NCBI RefSeq assembly: GCF_017377775.1
Contig: NZ_JAFVLN010000001.1
Coordinates: 248,001-312,000, forward strand
Reading direction: 5' to 3'
Length of the DNA: 64,000 nucleotides
Origin: Streptomyces sp. VRA16 Mangrove soil
GTDB taxonomy: Bacteria > Actinomycetota > Actinomycetes > Streptomycetales > Streptomycetaceae
The stretch's first letter is position 1; every line of letters starts with the position of its first letter. This document shows positions 51,103 through 60,039 of this stretch, piece by piece. The notes below the pieces were generated by a model that did not search any database, was not told the DNA's origin, and saw nothing but the letters and a program-made list of their open reading frames with translations. The position numbers were made by a program, and so were the translations under genes.

Positions 51103-52566
51103 TCAGAGGGTGCCGGCGGCCAGGGCCTCGATCGCCTTGCGCACGCCCTCGCCGTAACCAGGGTCGGCCTGCGTGCAGTTGGCGATGTGCCGCTCCACGG
51201 TCTGCCGGGACGCGCCGTCGATGGCCCGCGCCGTGTTCTCGAAGAGGGCCTGCTGCTGCTCCGGGGTCATCAGCCGGAACAGGTCGCCGGGCTGCTCGAA
51301 GTAGTTGTCGTCGTCCTCACGGAAGTCGAAACGGTCGGCGACGGCGCCCACGGCCTGCTCGGGCTCGCGATAGGCGGGCTGTTCCTGCCAGCGGCCGTAG
51401 GAATTGGGCTCGATGCCCGGGGTGGCGCCCTGGTTGCCGTCGACGCGCATGGCGCCGTCACGGTGGTAGGAGTTCACCGGGTTCCTCGGGGCGTTGACCG
51501 GGATCTGGTGGTGGTTCACACCGAGGCGGTAGCGCTGGGCGTCACCGTAGGAGAAGAGCCGGCCCTGCAGCATCTTGTCCGGGGAGTAGCTGATGCCCGG
51601 CACCACGTTGGCGGGGGTGAACGCGGCCTGCTCCACGTCCGCGAAGTAGTTGTCGGGGTTGCGGTTGAGCTCCCACTCGCCGACCTCGATCAGCGGGTAG
51701 TCCTTCTTCGACCAGACCTTGGTGAGGTCGAAGGGGTGGAAGCGGTAGTGGTCCGCGTCGGCCTCCGGCATGACCTGGATGCACAGCTTCCACTTCGGGA
51801 AGTCGCCGTTCTCGATCGAGTCGAAGAGGTCGCGCTGGTGCGATTCGCGGTCCTTGCCGATGAGGGCCTCGGCCTCGGCGTCCGTGAGGTTCTTGATGCC
51901 CTGCTGCGTCCGGTGGTGGAACTTGACCCAGAACCGCTCGCCCTCGGCGTTGATCAGGCTGTAGGTGTGCGAGCCGAAGCCGTGCATGTGCCGGTACGAG
52001 GCCGGGATGCCGCGCTCGGACATGACGATGGTGACCTGGTGCAGGGCCTCGGGCAGGTGGGTCCAGAAGTCCCAGTTGTTCTCTGCGTCGCGCAGGTTGG
52101 TGCGCGGGTCGCGCTTCACGGCGTGGTTGAGGTCGGGGAACTTCAGCGGGTCGCGGAAGAAGAACACCGGGGTGTTGTTGCCGACCAGGTCCCAGTTGCC
52201 CTCGTCCGTATAGAACTTGAGGGCGAAGCCGCGGATGTCCCGCTCCGCGTCGGCCGCGCCGCGCTCACCGGCGACGGTCGAGAACCGGGCGAACATCGAG
52301 GTCTGCTTGCCGACCTCGGAGAAGATCTTCGCGCTGGTGTACCGCGTGATGTCCTGCGTCACCGTGAAGGTGCCGAAGGCGCCCGAGCCCTTGGCGTGCA
52401 TCCGGCGCTCGGGGATCACCTCGCGGTCGAAATGGGCGAGCTTCTCCAGGAACCAGACGTCCTGGAGCAGCATCGGGCCCCGCGGGCCGGAGGTCAGGGA
52501 GTTCTGGTTGCCGGGTACCGGCGCGCCGGCGACCGTGGTCAACGGCCGCTGATTGTTCTCGGGCAC
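51103..52566 (-). CDS. katA: Clade 3-like monofunctional heme catalase
   Basis: This 487-residue protein is a complete small-subunit catalase: distal [20 protein letters not shown] with the catalytic His, Asn in [12 protein letters not shown], and the proximal heme signature [14 protein letters not shown] with the ligand Tyr. It destroys hydrogen peroxide in the cytoplasm. The start is ATG 52566 with a GAGGAGCG site. The downstream ankyrin gene may be co-transcribed. The name katA is given by family, not by orthology. Confidence 0.95.
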   Translation of the reverse strand: MPENNQRPLTTVAGAPVPGNQNSLTSGPRGPMLLQDVWFLEKLAHFDREVIPERRMHAKGSGAFGTFTVTQDITRYTSAKIFSEVGKQTSMFARFSTVAGERGAADAERDIRGFALKFYTDEGNWDLVGNNTPVFFFRDPLKFPDLNHAVKRDPRTNLRDAENNWDFWTHLPEALHQVTIVMSERGIPASYRHMHGFGSHTYSLINAEGERFWVKFHHRTQQGIKNLTDAEAEALIGKDRESHQRDLFDSIENGDFPKWKLCIQVMPEADADHYRFHPFDLTKVWSKKDYPLIEVGEWELNRNPDNYFADVEQAAFTPANVVPGISYSPDKMLQGRLFSYGDAQRYRLGVNHHQIPVNAPRNPVNSYHRDGAMRVDGNQGATPGIEPNSYGRWQEQPAYREPEQAVGAVADRFDFREDDDNYFEQPGDLFRLMTPEQQQALFENTARAIDGASRQTVERHIANCTQADPGYGEGVRKAIEALAAGTL

Positions 52567-52759
52567 GACTCGCTCCTCGATGTGTGGTTCGTTGCGTCCG
52601 GGTTCGGTGGGGCATGAACTCTCCCGGACGGGTTCAGGTCCTTTCCGGCCGAGAGTTCCTCAGACGGCGACCGCACACATCCGTCGGATGACTGACACCG
52701 TCACTCAACCCGCGGTCCCCGGTCCGCGCTCACACATCGCACAGAAGCAGGAGCCAGGG

Positions 52760-53167
52760 TCACCGACTCCTGCTCCACCCGGCGGTGCTGGAGTACGAGT
52801 CGAGCAGGTCCACCACGAAGACCAGGGTCGAGCCCGCCGGAATCAACGGTGAGGGCGACTGGTGGCCGTAGCCGAGGCGCGGAGGAACGATGATCTCGCG
52901 CCGGCCGCCGACCCTCATCCCCCGCACGCCCCGGTCCCAGCCCTTGATGACCTTGCCGCCGCCCAGCGCGAACTTGTACGGCTCGCCCCGGTCCCAGGAG
53001 GCATCGAACTCCTTGCCGGACTTGAAGGTCACCCCGACGTAGTGGACCCGGACCACCATGCCGGGCTTCACCTCGGGCCCGTCCCCGACGATCAGGTCCC
53101 GCACGGTCAGCTCGGTAGGGGCGTCGCCCTCCGGAACGTGCACCTCGGGCTTCGCCAGCTCACTCAT
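52760..53167 (-). CDS. FKBP-type peptidyl-prolyl cis-trans isomerase
   Basis: About 135 residues from ATG 53167 (ATG 53191 would add eight). The FKBP domain is complete: VRVHYVGVTFKSGKEFDASW, the VIKGWDRGVRGMRVGG segment and the final PAGSTLVFVVDLLD strand. It has no signal or membrane segment and is a cytoplasmic foldase. A GCAGGAG/CTCCTGC pair around the stop may form a terminator. Confidence 0.93.
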   Translation of the reverse strand: MSELAKPEVHVPEGDAPTELTVRDLIVGDGPEVKPGMVVRVHYVGVTFKSGKEFDASWDRGEPYKFALGGGKVIKGWDRGVRGMRVGGRREIIVPPRLGYGHQSPSPLIPAGSTLVFVVDLLDSYSSTAGWSRSR

Positions 53168-53384
53168 CGCCGCCTCATCGCTCTCCCTCATGGGCCCCTT
53201 GCACGGGCCACCACCAGACACAGGGACACCCTGCGCCACAGAGGTCCACGCTACCCAGGCCGCCGCTGTCACGTGTCTCGTCCCCGAGGGCCCGGCCCGC
53301 CACGACCACCTCCCGGAACCCGAATCCTGCGAACCACCGCACACGGTGCCGGCGATCGAGCCGAGCGCCGTGCTACCCCAGTGC

Positions 53385-54566
53385 CTAACGCGCTCGCAGC
53401 GCCACCGCCACGAGCGCCGCGTCAGCCGGCCTCCGCACATCGCGGCCGGTCAGTTCGTGGAAGCGGGCGAAGCGGTGCTGGATCGTGTTGCGGTGGCAGT
53501 AGAGCGCGGCCGCCGTCTCCGCGATGGAGCCGCTGCCCGACAGGTGGGTGCGGACCGTCTCCAGCAGGCGGTCCGCCTCCGCGCCGGTCACGTCGGGGTC
53601 GTCGAGCCCGCCCAGGACGTCGAGCGCCAGATCGCGGGCGAAGTCGCCGGCCTGGTGCGCGAGTACGTCGAGCCAGCTGTCCTCCAGCAGGCGCGGCGCC
53701 GCGGCGTCCGGCGGCAGGACCTGGGCCGTCGCCATGGCCAGGACCGTGGTGCGCGGCACCGCGGCGAGCCCGGTCGCCTGCGGGGCCACGCCGCAGGGCG
53801 TGTCGCCGAGGTGGTCCAGGACGCACGCGCGGGTGGTGTGCTTGCCCAGCTGCACGACCAGGACGGCGTCGCCACCCACCATCTGGTGCTGCACCGGCGC
53901 GCCCGCCGCCCGCAGCGTCACCGCCGCCCGGCGCAGACCGGGGTCGGCCGCCGCCGAGGACGCCGCGCACAGGAAGCGGCCCGTCGCCGCGAAACCGAGG
54001 GCGAGCCCCGCGTCGCGGACGACCGTGGGGTTGCGGCCCTCGCTCTCCAGGAGCCGGGTGAACCACATGCGGCGCTCGTCCTCCGCACGCCGCCCCATCT
54101 CCAGGACCGTGCGCTGATACGCCGTCATGATCCCGGTGACGTGCCCTTCGACGGCCTCCCACACGTGGTACGCGGATTCCACCAGGTCCGCCATGTCCAC
54201 CGGGTCCGCCCGCCTGACCAGGGCCGCCCACACCACCCGGAAGTCCAGACGGGCCGCCTGCAGCAGCGAGTCGAGCGGCACGCCTTGCCGGGCCCGGTCC
54301 TCGCCGACCCGCTGGGAGACCCCGGCGATGTGCGGCGGCACCGGCAGCTGAGCCACCGTGCGCAGCAGCAGCTCGAAGGCGTGCCAGGCCGTGTCCCGGA
54401 ACTGGGCGTCCGGCACCCGTTCCGCGTACGTCGTGCGCACGGGGCGCACCATTTCCAGCCACTCGCCGATGAGCCCGTCGATGTTGTCCAGGCACTGCCC
54501 CGCCAGCTCGGCGATGCGCGGTGAGGGCGGGGGCAGCGCGGTGTCGCGGCGGGGCGGATTGTGCAT
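53385..54566 (-). CDS. PucR/CdaR-type transcriptional regulator of the urease-like operon
   Basis: This 393-residue protein has an N-terminal helical sensor region (DSLLQAARLDFRVVWAALVR), a central GGDEF-like degenerate domain, and the C-terminal PucR helix-turn-helix (IAETAAALYCHRNTIQHRF). PucR-family proteins activate purine, ureide and amino-acid catabolism. It is divergent from the urease-like operon with 124 bp between starts, so it is the obvious local regulator. Start ATG 54566. Confidence 0.92.
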   Translation of the reverse strand: MHNPPRRDTALPPPSPRIAELAGQCLDNIDGLIGEWLEMVRPVRTTYAERVPDAQFRDTAWHAFELLLRTVAQLPVPPHIAGVSQRVGEDRARQGVPLDSLLQAARLDFRVVWAALVRRADPVDMADLVESAYHVWEAVEGHVTGIMTAYQRTVLEMGRRAEDERRMWFTRLLESEGRNPTVVRDAGLALGFAATGRFLCAASSAAADPGLRRAAVTLRAAGAPVQHQMVGGDAVLVVQLGKHTTRACVLDHLGDTPCGVAPQATGLAAVPRTTVLAMATAQVLPPDAAAPRLLEDSWLDVLAHQAGDFARDLALDVLGGLDDPDVTGAEADRLLETVRTHLSGSGSIAETAAALYCHRNTIQHRFARFHELTGRDVRRPADAALVAVALRAR

Positions 54567-54690
54567 GTGACCAATCCTGAGGGGTGCACGGGCGATATTT
54601 CAACGTTGGCTTTGTGCTCGCTGCCCCTGAAGCTGAGGCAGTCCCGCGGCGCATCGCCCGGGTCCCGCCGGACAGGAGGGCCACTCGACC
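54567..54690. promoter_or_regulatory. Divergent promoter region of pucR-like gene and urease-like operon
   Basis: This 124-bp region must hold both promoters. The AT-richer GATATTTCAACGTTGGCTTT at 54592-54611 is the likely core. CCTGAGGGG (54577-54585) and CCCCTGAAG (54626-54634) form a loose inverted pair that could bind the regulator. Confidence 0.4.
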
Positions 54691-55281
54691 GTGCATCTGA
54701 CCCCTCGCGAACAGGAACGGCTCCAGCTGTTCACCGTCGCCGAACTCGCGCGCCGCCGCCGCGCCCGGGGCCGCCGCCTCAACGCCCCCGAGGCGATCGC
54801 CCTGATCTGCGACGAGATCCTGGAGGCCGCCTGGGACGGGCTGAGCCTCGACGAGGTCATCGAGGCGGCGGGCCGGGTCCTGACCGCGGACGACGTGATG
54901 GACGGCGTCGCCGACATCGTCACGACCGTGCAGGTCGAGGCGTTGTTCCCGAGCGGCACGTCACTCGTCGCCGTCGACCGGCCCATCGGGCCCCCGAGCC
55001 CCACGGCGCCCGGCGCGGTGCGCACCGCCGACGAGCCCGTCGAGATCAACGTGGGCCGCCCGCGCACCACCCTCACCGTCCGCAACACCGGAGACACCGT
55101 CGTCTACGTCTCCTCGCACTACCCGCTGCACGAGGTCAACCAGGCCCTCGACCTGGACCGCGAGGCCGCCCGCGGCCTGCGCCTCGACATCGCCGCCGGC
55201 ACCGCACTCGCCTTCGCGCCCGGCGAACAGCGCGACGTCGTCCTCGTCCCCGCCAGCCGCAAGACCCAGGAGCGCGCATGA
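54691..55281 (+). CDS. Fused urease gamma-beta subunit homologue
   Basis: This 196-residue protein starts at GTG 54691. Residues 1-~98 match urease gamma (HLTPREQERLQLF ... LNAPEAIALICDEILE ... VQVEALFPSGTSLV). Residues ~110-196 match beta (INVGRPRTTLTVRNTGDTVV ... SSHYPLHEVNQALDLDREAA ... GLRLDIAAGTALAFAPGEQR). The beta part lacks the usual C-terminal VYGFNG-type tail, and HYHFFE is changed to HYPLHE. The stop overlaps the alpha-subunit start by 4 bp (ATGA). Confidence 0.92.
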   Translation: MHLTPREQERLQLFTVAELARRRRARGRRLNAPEAIALICDEILEAAWDGLSLDEVIEAAGRVLTADDVMDGVADIVTTVQVEALFPSGTSLVAVDRPIGPPSPTAPGAVRTADEPVEINVGRPRTTLTVRNTGDTVVYVSSHYPLHEVNQALDLDREAARGLRLDIAAGTALAFAPGEQRDVVLVPASRKTQERA

Positions 55282-56963
55282 CCAGCGTCGACCGCCGCAC
55301 GTACCACGCCCTGTACGGGCCGACCACCGGCGACCGGATCCGGCTCGGCGACACCTGTCTGTGGGTGGAGGTCGAGGCCGACGACGGCACGCCCGGCGAC
55401 GAACTCCTCGGCGGCTGCGGCAAGACGGTCCGCGACGGGCTCCTCGCCTCACCCCGTTCCGACCGGGACTCGGCGCTCGACATGGTCGTCGCGGGCGTGG
55501 TGCTCATGGATCCCGTGCTCGGCGTCCGCAAGACCGACATCGGCATCAAGGACGGCCGCATCGTGTCCGTCGGCGGCGTCGGCAACCCCGATGTCATGGA
55601 CGTCGAGTACGCCATCGACTCGCACACCTCGGTCGTGCCTGGCGAAGGTCTGATCGCGACGCCCGGCATCGTCGACAGCCACGTCCACCTGTCCTCGCCC
55701 GAGGTCGCGCCCGCAGCCCTCTCCGCCGGTGTCACGACCCTGGTCGGCATGGGCCTCGGCGGTGTGTGGGAGATCGGCTGCAACCCCGCCCACAACCTGC
55801 ACACCCTGATGAGCGCCTGGCAGGGCACCCCGCTCAACATCGCGTTCCTGGCCCGGGGGTCGTCCAGCTCGCGGGCGCTCCTCGACGAGATCACCCTCGC
55901 CGGCGCCGGCGGCTTCAAGATCCACGAGGACTTCGGGGCGACCCCGCGCATCATCGACAACTGTCTCGACACCGCCGAGCAGGCCGACCTGCCGGTGGCT
56001 CTGCACACCGACTCCATGAACGAGTCCGGCTATCTGCGCGACACCATCGGCGCGACCCGCGGGCGGACCGTGCACGCGTACCACGTGGAGGGCGGCGGCG
56101 GGCACCCTGACCTGCTGGAGATCCTCTCCGAGCCGAACATCCTGCCGTCGTCGACGACGCCCACGGTCCCGTACACCCCGAACACGGTCGGCGAGCTGTT
56201 CCCGATGACGATGACCGTGCACCGGCAGAACCACCACTCCGCGAGCGACGTCGAGATCTCCAAGGGGAGGATCCGCGGGCACGCCATCGCCGCAGAGAAC
56301 GCCCTGCACGACCTGGGCGCCATCTCCATCGTCAACTCCGACTCCATGGGCATGGGCCGGATCGCCGAGACCGTCCGTCGCACCTGGCAGCTCGCCCACG
56401 TGCAGGCACTCGCCAACGGCGGCGGGGGAGTGGAACGACCGGAGAACGTACGGGCGTTGCGCTATCTCGCCAAGATCACCCTGAACCCGGCGGTCGCGCA
56501 CGGCCTCGCCCACGAGGTCGGCACCGTGCAGGCCGGCCGGATGGCGGACCTGGTGCTGTGGGACCCCAAGTGGTTCGGCAGCAAGCCCGAACTGGTCATC
56601 AAGGCCGGGTTCGTGGCCTGGGGCAACTCCGGCTCGGGATCGGGCTCCACGCGGCTGACCCAGCCGCGCGTCTACCGCCCCTACTACGGAGCGCTCGGCG
56701 GCGCTCCCGCACGGCTCTCGAAGGTCTTCGTCGCCGAGGCCGCCCTCCAGGACCGGGCCGCGCGCGCCGCCCTGCCCCCGGGCCTGAACTACGCGCCGAT
56801 CCGCGGCAGCCGCGGACTGACCCGCGCCGACATGCTGCACAACACCGCGACCCCGCGCGTGATCGTGCCCCGCGAGCCCGCCCCGGTCCTCGTCGACGGC
56901 GTGCCCACCGGGACCGCGCCCGCCACCGAGCTGCCGCTCGCCCAACTGCACCATCTGGCCTGA
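55278..56963 (+). CDS. Divergent urease alpha-subunit homologue (nickel-type metallohydrolase)
   Basis: This 561-residue protein aligns with urease alpha along its length. The six metal ligands are present: His135 and His137 (DSHVHLSSPE), carbamylated-Lys equivalent Lys214 (FKIHEDFGAT), His243 (ALHTDSMNESGY), His269 (AYHVEGGGGH) and Asp355 (VNSDSMGMGR). The flap is changed: VCHHL reads VHRQNHH, with Val314 at the Cys319 position and His315 at the catalytic His320 position. The GDANASIPTPQP block is replaced by WGNSGSGSGSTRLTQP. A metal-dependent amidohydrolase is likely; urea may not be the substrate. No ureDEFG genes are present. Confidence 0.9.
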   Translation: MTSVDRRTYHALYGPTTGDRIRLGDTCLWVEVEADDGTPGDELLGGCGKTVRDGLLASPRSDRDSALDMVVAGVVLMDPVLGVRKTDIGIKDGRIVSVGGVGNPDVMDVEYAIDSHTSVVPGEGLIATPGIVDSHVHLSSPEVAPAALSAGVTTLVGMGLGGVWEIGCNPAHNLHTLMSAWQGTPLNIAFLARGSSSSRALLDEITLAGAGGFKIHEDFGATPRIIDNCLDTAEQADLPVALHTDSMNESGYLRDTIGATRGRTVHAYHVEGGGGHPDLLEILSEPNILPSSTTPTVPYTPNTVGELFPMTMTVHRQNHHSASDVEISKGRIRGHAIAAENALHDLGAISIVNSDSMGMGRIAETVRRTWQLAHVQALANGGGGVERPENVRALRYLAKITLNPAVAHGLAHEVGTVQAGRMADLVLWDPKWFGSKPELVIKAGFVAWGNSGSGSGSTRLTQPRVYRPYYGALGGAPARLSKVFVAEAALQDRAARAALPPGLNYAPIRGSRGLTRADMLHNTATPRVIVPREPAPVLVDGVPTGTAPATELPLAQLHHLA

Positions 56964-56977
56964 GAGGCGGCCACCTC

Positions 56978-58708
56978 ATGCGACTCGATCTACTCGTCCG
57001 CAACGCCCGTGTCCGCACCCTCGATCCGGACCGGCCCACCGCCCACACCCTCGGCATCCTGCACGGCCGTGTCGTCGGGCTCGACGACGAGGTGGCGGGC
57101 CTGTCCGCGCGGCGCGTCCTCGACGCCGGCGGCGCCACCGTGCTGCCCGGCTTCAACGACGCGCACTGCCACACCGCCTGGTTCGGGCTCACCCTCACCC
57201 AGCTCGACGTCTCCACCGCCCGTACGGTCGACGAGGTGTACGCCGCCGTCGCCGCGTACGCCGCCGAACTCGCCCCGGACGCCTGGGTGATCGGCGCCGG
57301 ACTCGACCACAACAAGCTCGGCGGGCACTACCCGCACCGCGACGCCCTCGACCGCGCCGCGGGCGGCAGGCCCGTGTGGCTCAAGCACACCTCCGGGCAC
57401 GCCTGCGTCGTCAACACCCCCGTGCTCGCCGCCGCAGGTGCGCTCGACGACGGCTTCCGCGACCCGGACGGCGGTGTCGTCTCGCGGGATCAACCGGGCC
57501 GCCCCGACGGGCTGTTGGAGGAGACCGCCCAGCGGCTGGTGCAGCGGCAGGTGCTGCCGTACCCGGTGGAGACCGTCGCCGACGCCGTCGACGCGGCCAC
57601 CCGGCACTACCTCACCGAAGGCATCACCAGCTTCACCGAAGCAGGTATCGGCGGCGGCTGGATCGGGCACACGCCGGTCGAGCTCGGCGCCTACCAGCTC
57701 GCCCGCGACACCGGACGTCTGCACACCCGGGCCCAGCTCATGGCCGCGTCCGACGTACTGCACCCGCTGACCGCGCACGCCGACGACGACATCACCCTCG
57801 GCCTCGACCTCGGTCTGCGCACCGGCTTCGGCGACGACCGGCTCTCGCTCGGCCCGGTGAAGATCTTCCTCGACGGGTCGCTGCTCGGGCGGACGGCCGC
57901 CGTCACCGAGCCCTTCTGCGGCTGCCCGCGGCACGACACGAACACAGAACGGCCGACGGGCTACTTCCAGGGCGACGCCGACGCGATGCAGGACCTGGTC
58001 GTCGCGGCCCACCGCTCCGGGTGGACCGTCGCCGCGCACGCCATCGGCGACCGGGCCGTCGGCCTCGCCCTCGACGCGTTCGCGCGGGCCCGCAAGGAAC
58101 GACCGCGCGAGAGCGTCCGGCACCGGATCGAGCACGCCGGAGTCGTCCGCCCCGACCAGCTGGCCCGCTTCGCCGAGCTGGACGTCGTCCCCGTGCCGCA
58201 GCACAACTTTCTGCACAGCTTCGGCGATGCCATGGCCGCCGCGCTCGGCCCCGAGCGCACCGCATGGTCGTACCGCATGAAGTCCTTCACCGACCTCGGG
58301 CTGCCCGTCCCCGGCAGCTCCGACCGGCCCGTGGCGCCCGGCGCGCCGCTGCCCGCGATCCAGTCCATGGTCACGCGACTGACCGAGACCGGGGTGCCGT
58401 ACGGTCCGGACGAGAGTGTTCCGGTTCTTGCTGCGCTGCACGCCTGGACCGAGGGATCGGCCCTCGCCACCGGCTTCGGCGGGCGCAAGGGGCGTCTCGT
58501 TCCCGGGCAGCTCGCCGACCTCACCGTCCTGGACGGCGACCCCGTTCGCACCGACCCCGACCGCATCGGCGCGATCAGGGTCCTCGCCACCGTCGTGGGC
58601 GGCGAACCCGCCCACGACCCGCACGGCCTCACCCGCACCCCCGCACGCTCCGGTCCACCGTCCCCGCCGGCCACCGAGGCCGCCTCCCCTCCCCAGGAGA
58701 ACGCGTGA
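56978..58708 (+). CDS. YtcJ-like metal-dependent amidohydrolase (amidohydrolase 3 family)
   Basis: This 576-residue protein has the amidohydrolase-3 layout: an N-terminal beta-sandwich, GFNDAHCHTAWFG (HxH ligands), a long lid region, KIFLDGSLLGRTAAV with the Lys ligand, AAHAIGDRAV and HRIEHAGVV with His ligands, and SSDRPVAPGAPL with the Asp. Members hydrolyse N-substituted formamides, amides or cyclic ureides. ATG 56978 is 14 bp after the urease-alpha stop; its stop overlaps the transporter start by 4 bp. Confidence 0.92.
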   Translation: MRLDLLVRNARVRTLDPDRPTAHTLGILHGRVVGLDDEVAGLSARRVLDAGGATVLPGFNDAHCHTAWFGLTLTQLDVSTARTVDEVYAAVAAYAAELAPDAWVIGAGLDHNKLGGHYPHRDALDRAAGGRPVWLKHTSGHACVVNTPVLAAAGALDDGFRDPDGGVVSRDQPGRPDGLLEETAQRLVQRQVLPYPVETVADAVDAATRHYLTEGITSFTEAGIGGGWIGHTPVELGAYQLARDTGRLHTRAQLMAASDVLHPLTAHADDDITLGLDLGLRTGFGDDRLSLGPVKIFLDGSLLGRTAAVTEPFCGCPRHDTNTERPTGYFQGDADAMQDLVVAAHRSGWTVAAHAIGDRAVGLALDAFARARKERPRESVRHRIEHAGVVRPDQLARFAELDVVPVPQHNFLHSFGDAMAAALGPERTAWSYRMKSFTDLGLPVPGSSDRPVAPGAPLPAIQSMVTRLTETGVPYGPDESVPVLAALHAWTEGSALATGFGGRKGRLVPGQLADLTVLDGDPVRTDPDRIGAIRVLATVVGGEPAHDPHGLTRTPARSGPPSPPATEAASPPQENA

Positions 58709-60039
58709 GCACCCCCAGCAAGCCCGACCTGAAGGACATCAGAAAGCTGCTCACAGCGGCCTTCAGCGGCACCGCGCTCGAGTGGTACGACTACTTCCTC
58801 TACGGCACCGCGGCCGCCCTCGTCTTCAACAAGCTGTTCTTCCCCGAGCTCGACCCCACGGTCGGCACCATCGCCTCCTTCGTGACGTTCGCCGTCGGCT
58901 TCGTCGCCCGCCCCATCGGCGCCGCGATCTTCGGCCACATAGGCGACCGCTACGGCCGCAAGGTCTCACTGATCATCACCGTCGTGATGATGGGAGCCAC
59001 CACGGGCTGCATCGGCCTGCTGCCCACGTACGACACCATCGGCGTGTGGGCGCCCGCGCTGCTCGCGGCCCTCCGCTTCCTCCAGGGCATCTCCGTCGGC
59101 GGCGAGTGGTCGGGCGCGATGCTGCTGACCCTGGAGCACACGCCGAAGGAGAAGCACGGCAGCTACTCGTCGATCCCCCAACTCGGCTCGCCCGTCGGCA
59201 CGTTGCTCTCCAGCGGCGCCTTCGCGCTGGTCGGCCTGCTGCCGGACGGCTCCTTCTACTCCTGGGGCTGGCGCCTGCCGTTCCTCGTCGCGTTCCCGCT
59301 GCTGGCGTTCGCACTGTTCCTGCGCATGCACATCGAGGAGTCCCCGGTCTTCCGCAAGATGCTGGAGGACGCCGAGCGTAACGGCCCGAAGCCCGCGCCA
59401 CTCGTCGAGGCCTTCCGCCGCACCTGGGGCCGCATGATCGTCGGCGTCGGCGCCGCGTTCCTCGGCGTGGGCGGCTTCTTCCTGATGAGCACGTTCATCA
59501 TTTCCTACGGGACCGACGAACTCGGCATCGACAAGCAGACGATGCTCAACTCCACCGTCATCGGCTCCGTCGTCGAGATCGTCGTCCTCGTCCTCGCGGG
59601 CCGGCTCGCCGACCGGATCGGCGCCTGGCGGGTCTGTGCCATCGGCGCCCTCGTCACCATGGTCGTGGCGTTCCCCGCCTTCTGGCTCGTCGACACCAAG
59701 GAGACCGGCCTGGTCTACCTCGGCGTCTCGCTCGGCATCGGCGCCCTGTCCATCCCGTATGCGCCGATCGGCGCCGTCGTCTCCGGCATGTTCCCGGAGG
59801 AGTTCCGTTACAGCGCCGTCGCCATGTCCTACAACCTCGCGGGGGTCCTGTCCGGCTTCGTGCCGCTGATCGCCACCTCGCTCACCAGCGCCGCCGACGG
59901 CGCTTCGTGGGGCGCCGGGCTGCTGCTCATGGTCATCGCGGCCTGCACCGTCGCGGGCTCCCTCGCCGCGGGCACCGTCCTGCGCCGCCACGCCGCCGCC
60001 CTCTCCGCCCCGTCCCAGAACGTCGAGGTCCCCGCATGA
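58705..60039 (+). CDS. MFS transporter, metabolite:H+ symporter (MHS) family
   Basis: This 444-residue protein starts at GTG 58705. The MHS signature is clear: FSGTALEWYDYFLYGTAAAL at the N-terminus, FGHIGDRYGRKVSL in the first loop, and RFLQGISVGGEWSGAML. Twelve hydrophobic segments follow. Relatives import shikimate, alpha-ketoglutarate, proline or betaine. In this operon it most likely imports the substrate of the pathway. It overlaps the ThDP enzyme gene by 4 bp (ATGA). Confidence 0.93.
   Translation: MSTPSKPDLKDIRKLLTAAFSGTALEWYDYFLYGTAAALVFNKLFFPELDPTVGTIASFVTFAVGFVARPIGAAIFGHIGDRYGRKVSLIITVVMMGATTGCIGLLPTYDTIGVWAPALLAALRFLQGISVGGEWSGAMLLTLEHTPKEKHGSYSSIPQLGSPVGTLLSSGAFALVGLLPDGSFYSWGWRLPFLVAFPLLAFALFLRMHIEESPVFRKMLEDAERNGPKPAPLVEAFRRTWGRMIVGVGAAFLGVGGFFLMSTFIISYGTDELGIDKQTMLNSTVIGSVVEIVVLVLAGRLADRIGAWRVCAIGALVTMVVAFPAFWLVDTKETGLVYLGVSLGIGALSIPYAPIGAVVSGMFPEEFRYSAVAMSYNLAGVLSGFVPLIATSLTSAADGASWGAGLLLMVIAACTVAGSLAAGTVLRRHAAALSAPSQNVEVPA

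Noticed and set aside
54561..55277. Upstream in-frame extension of the urease alpha homologue
   Set aside because: It is Arg/Pro-rich shadow of the gamma-beta gene; ATG 55278 overlapping the previous stop is the natural start.
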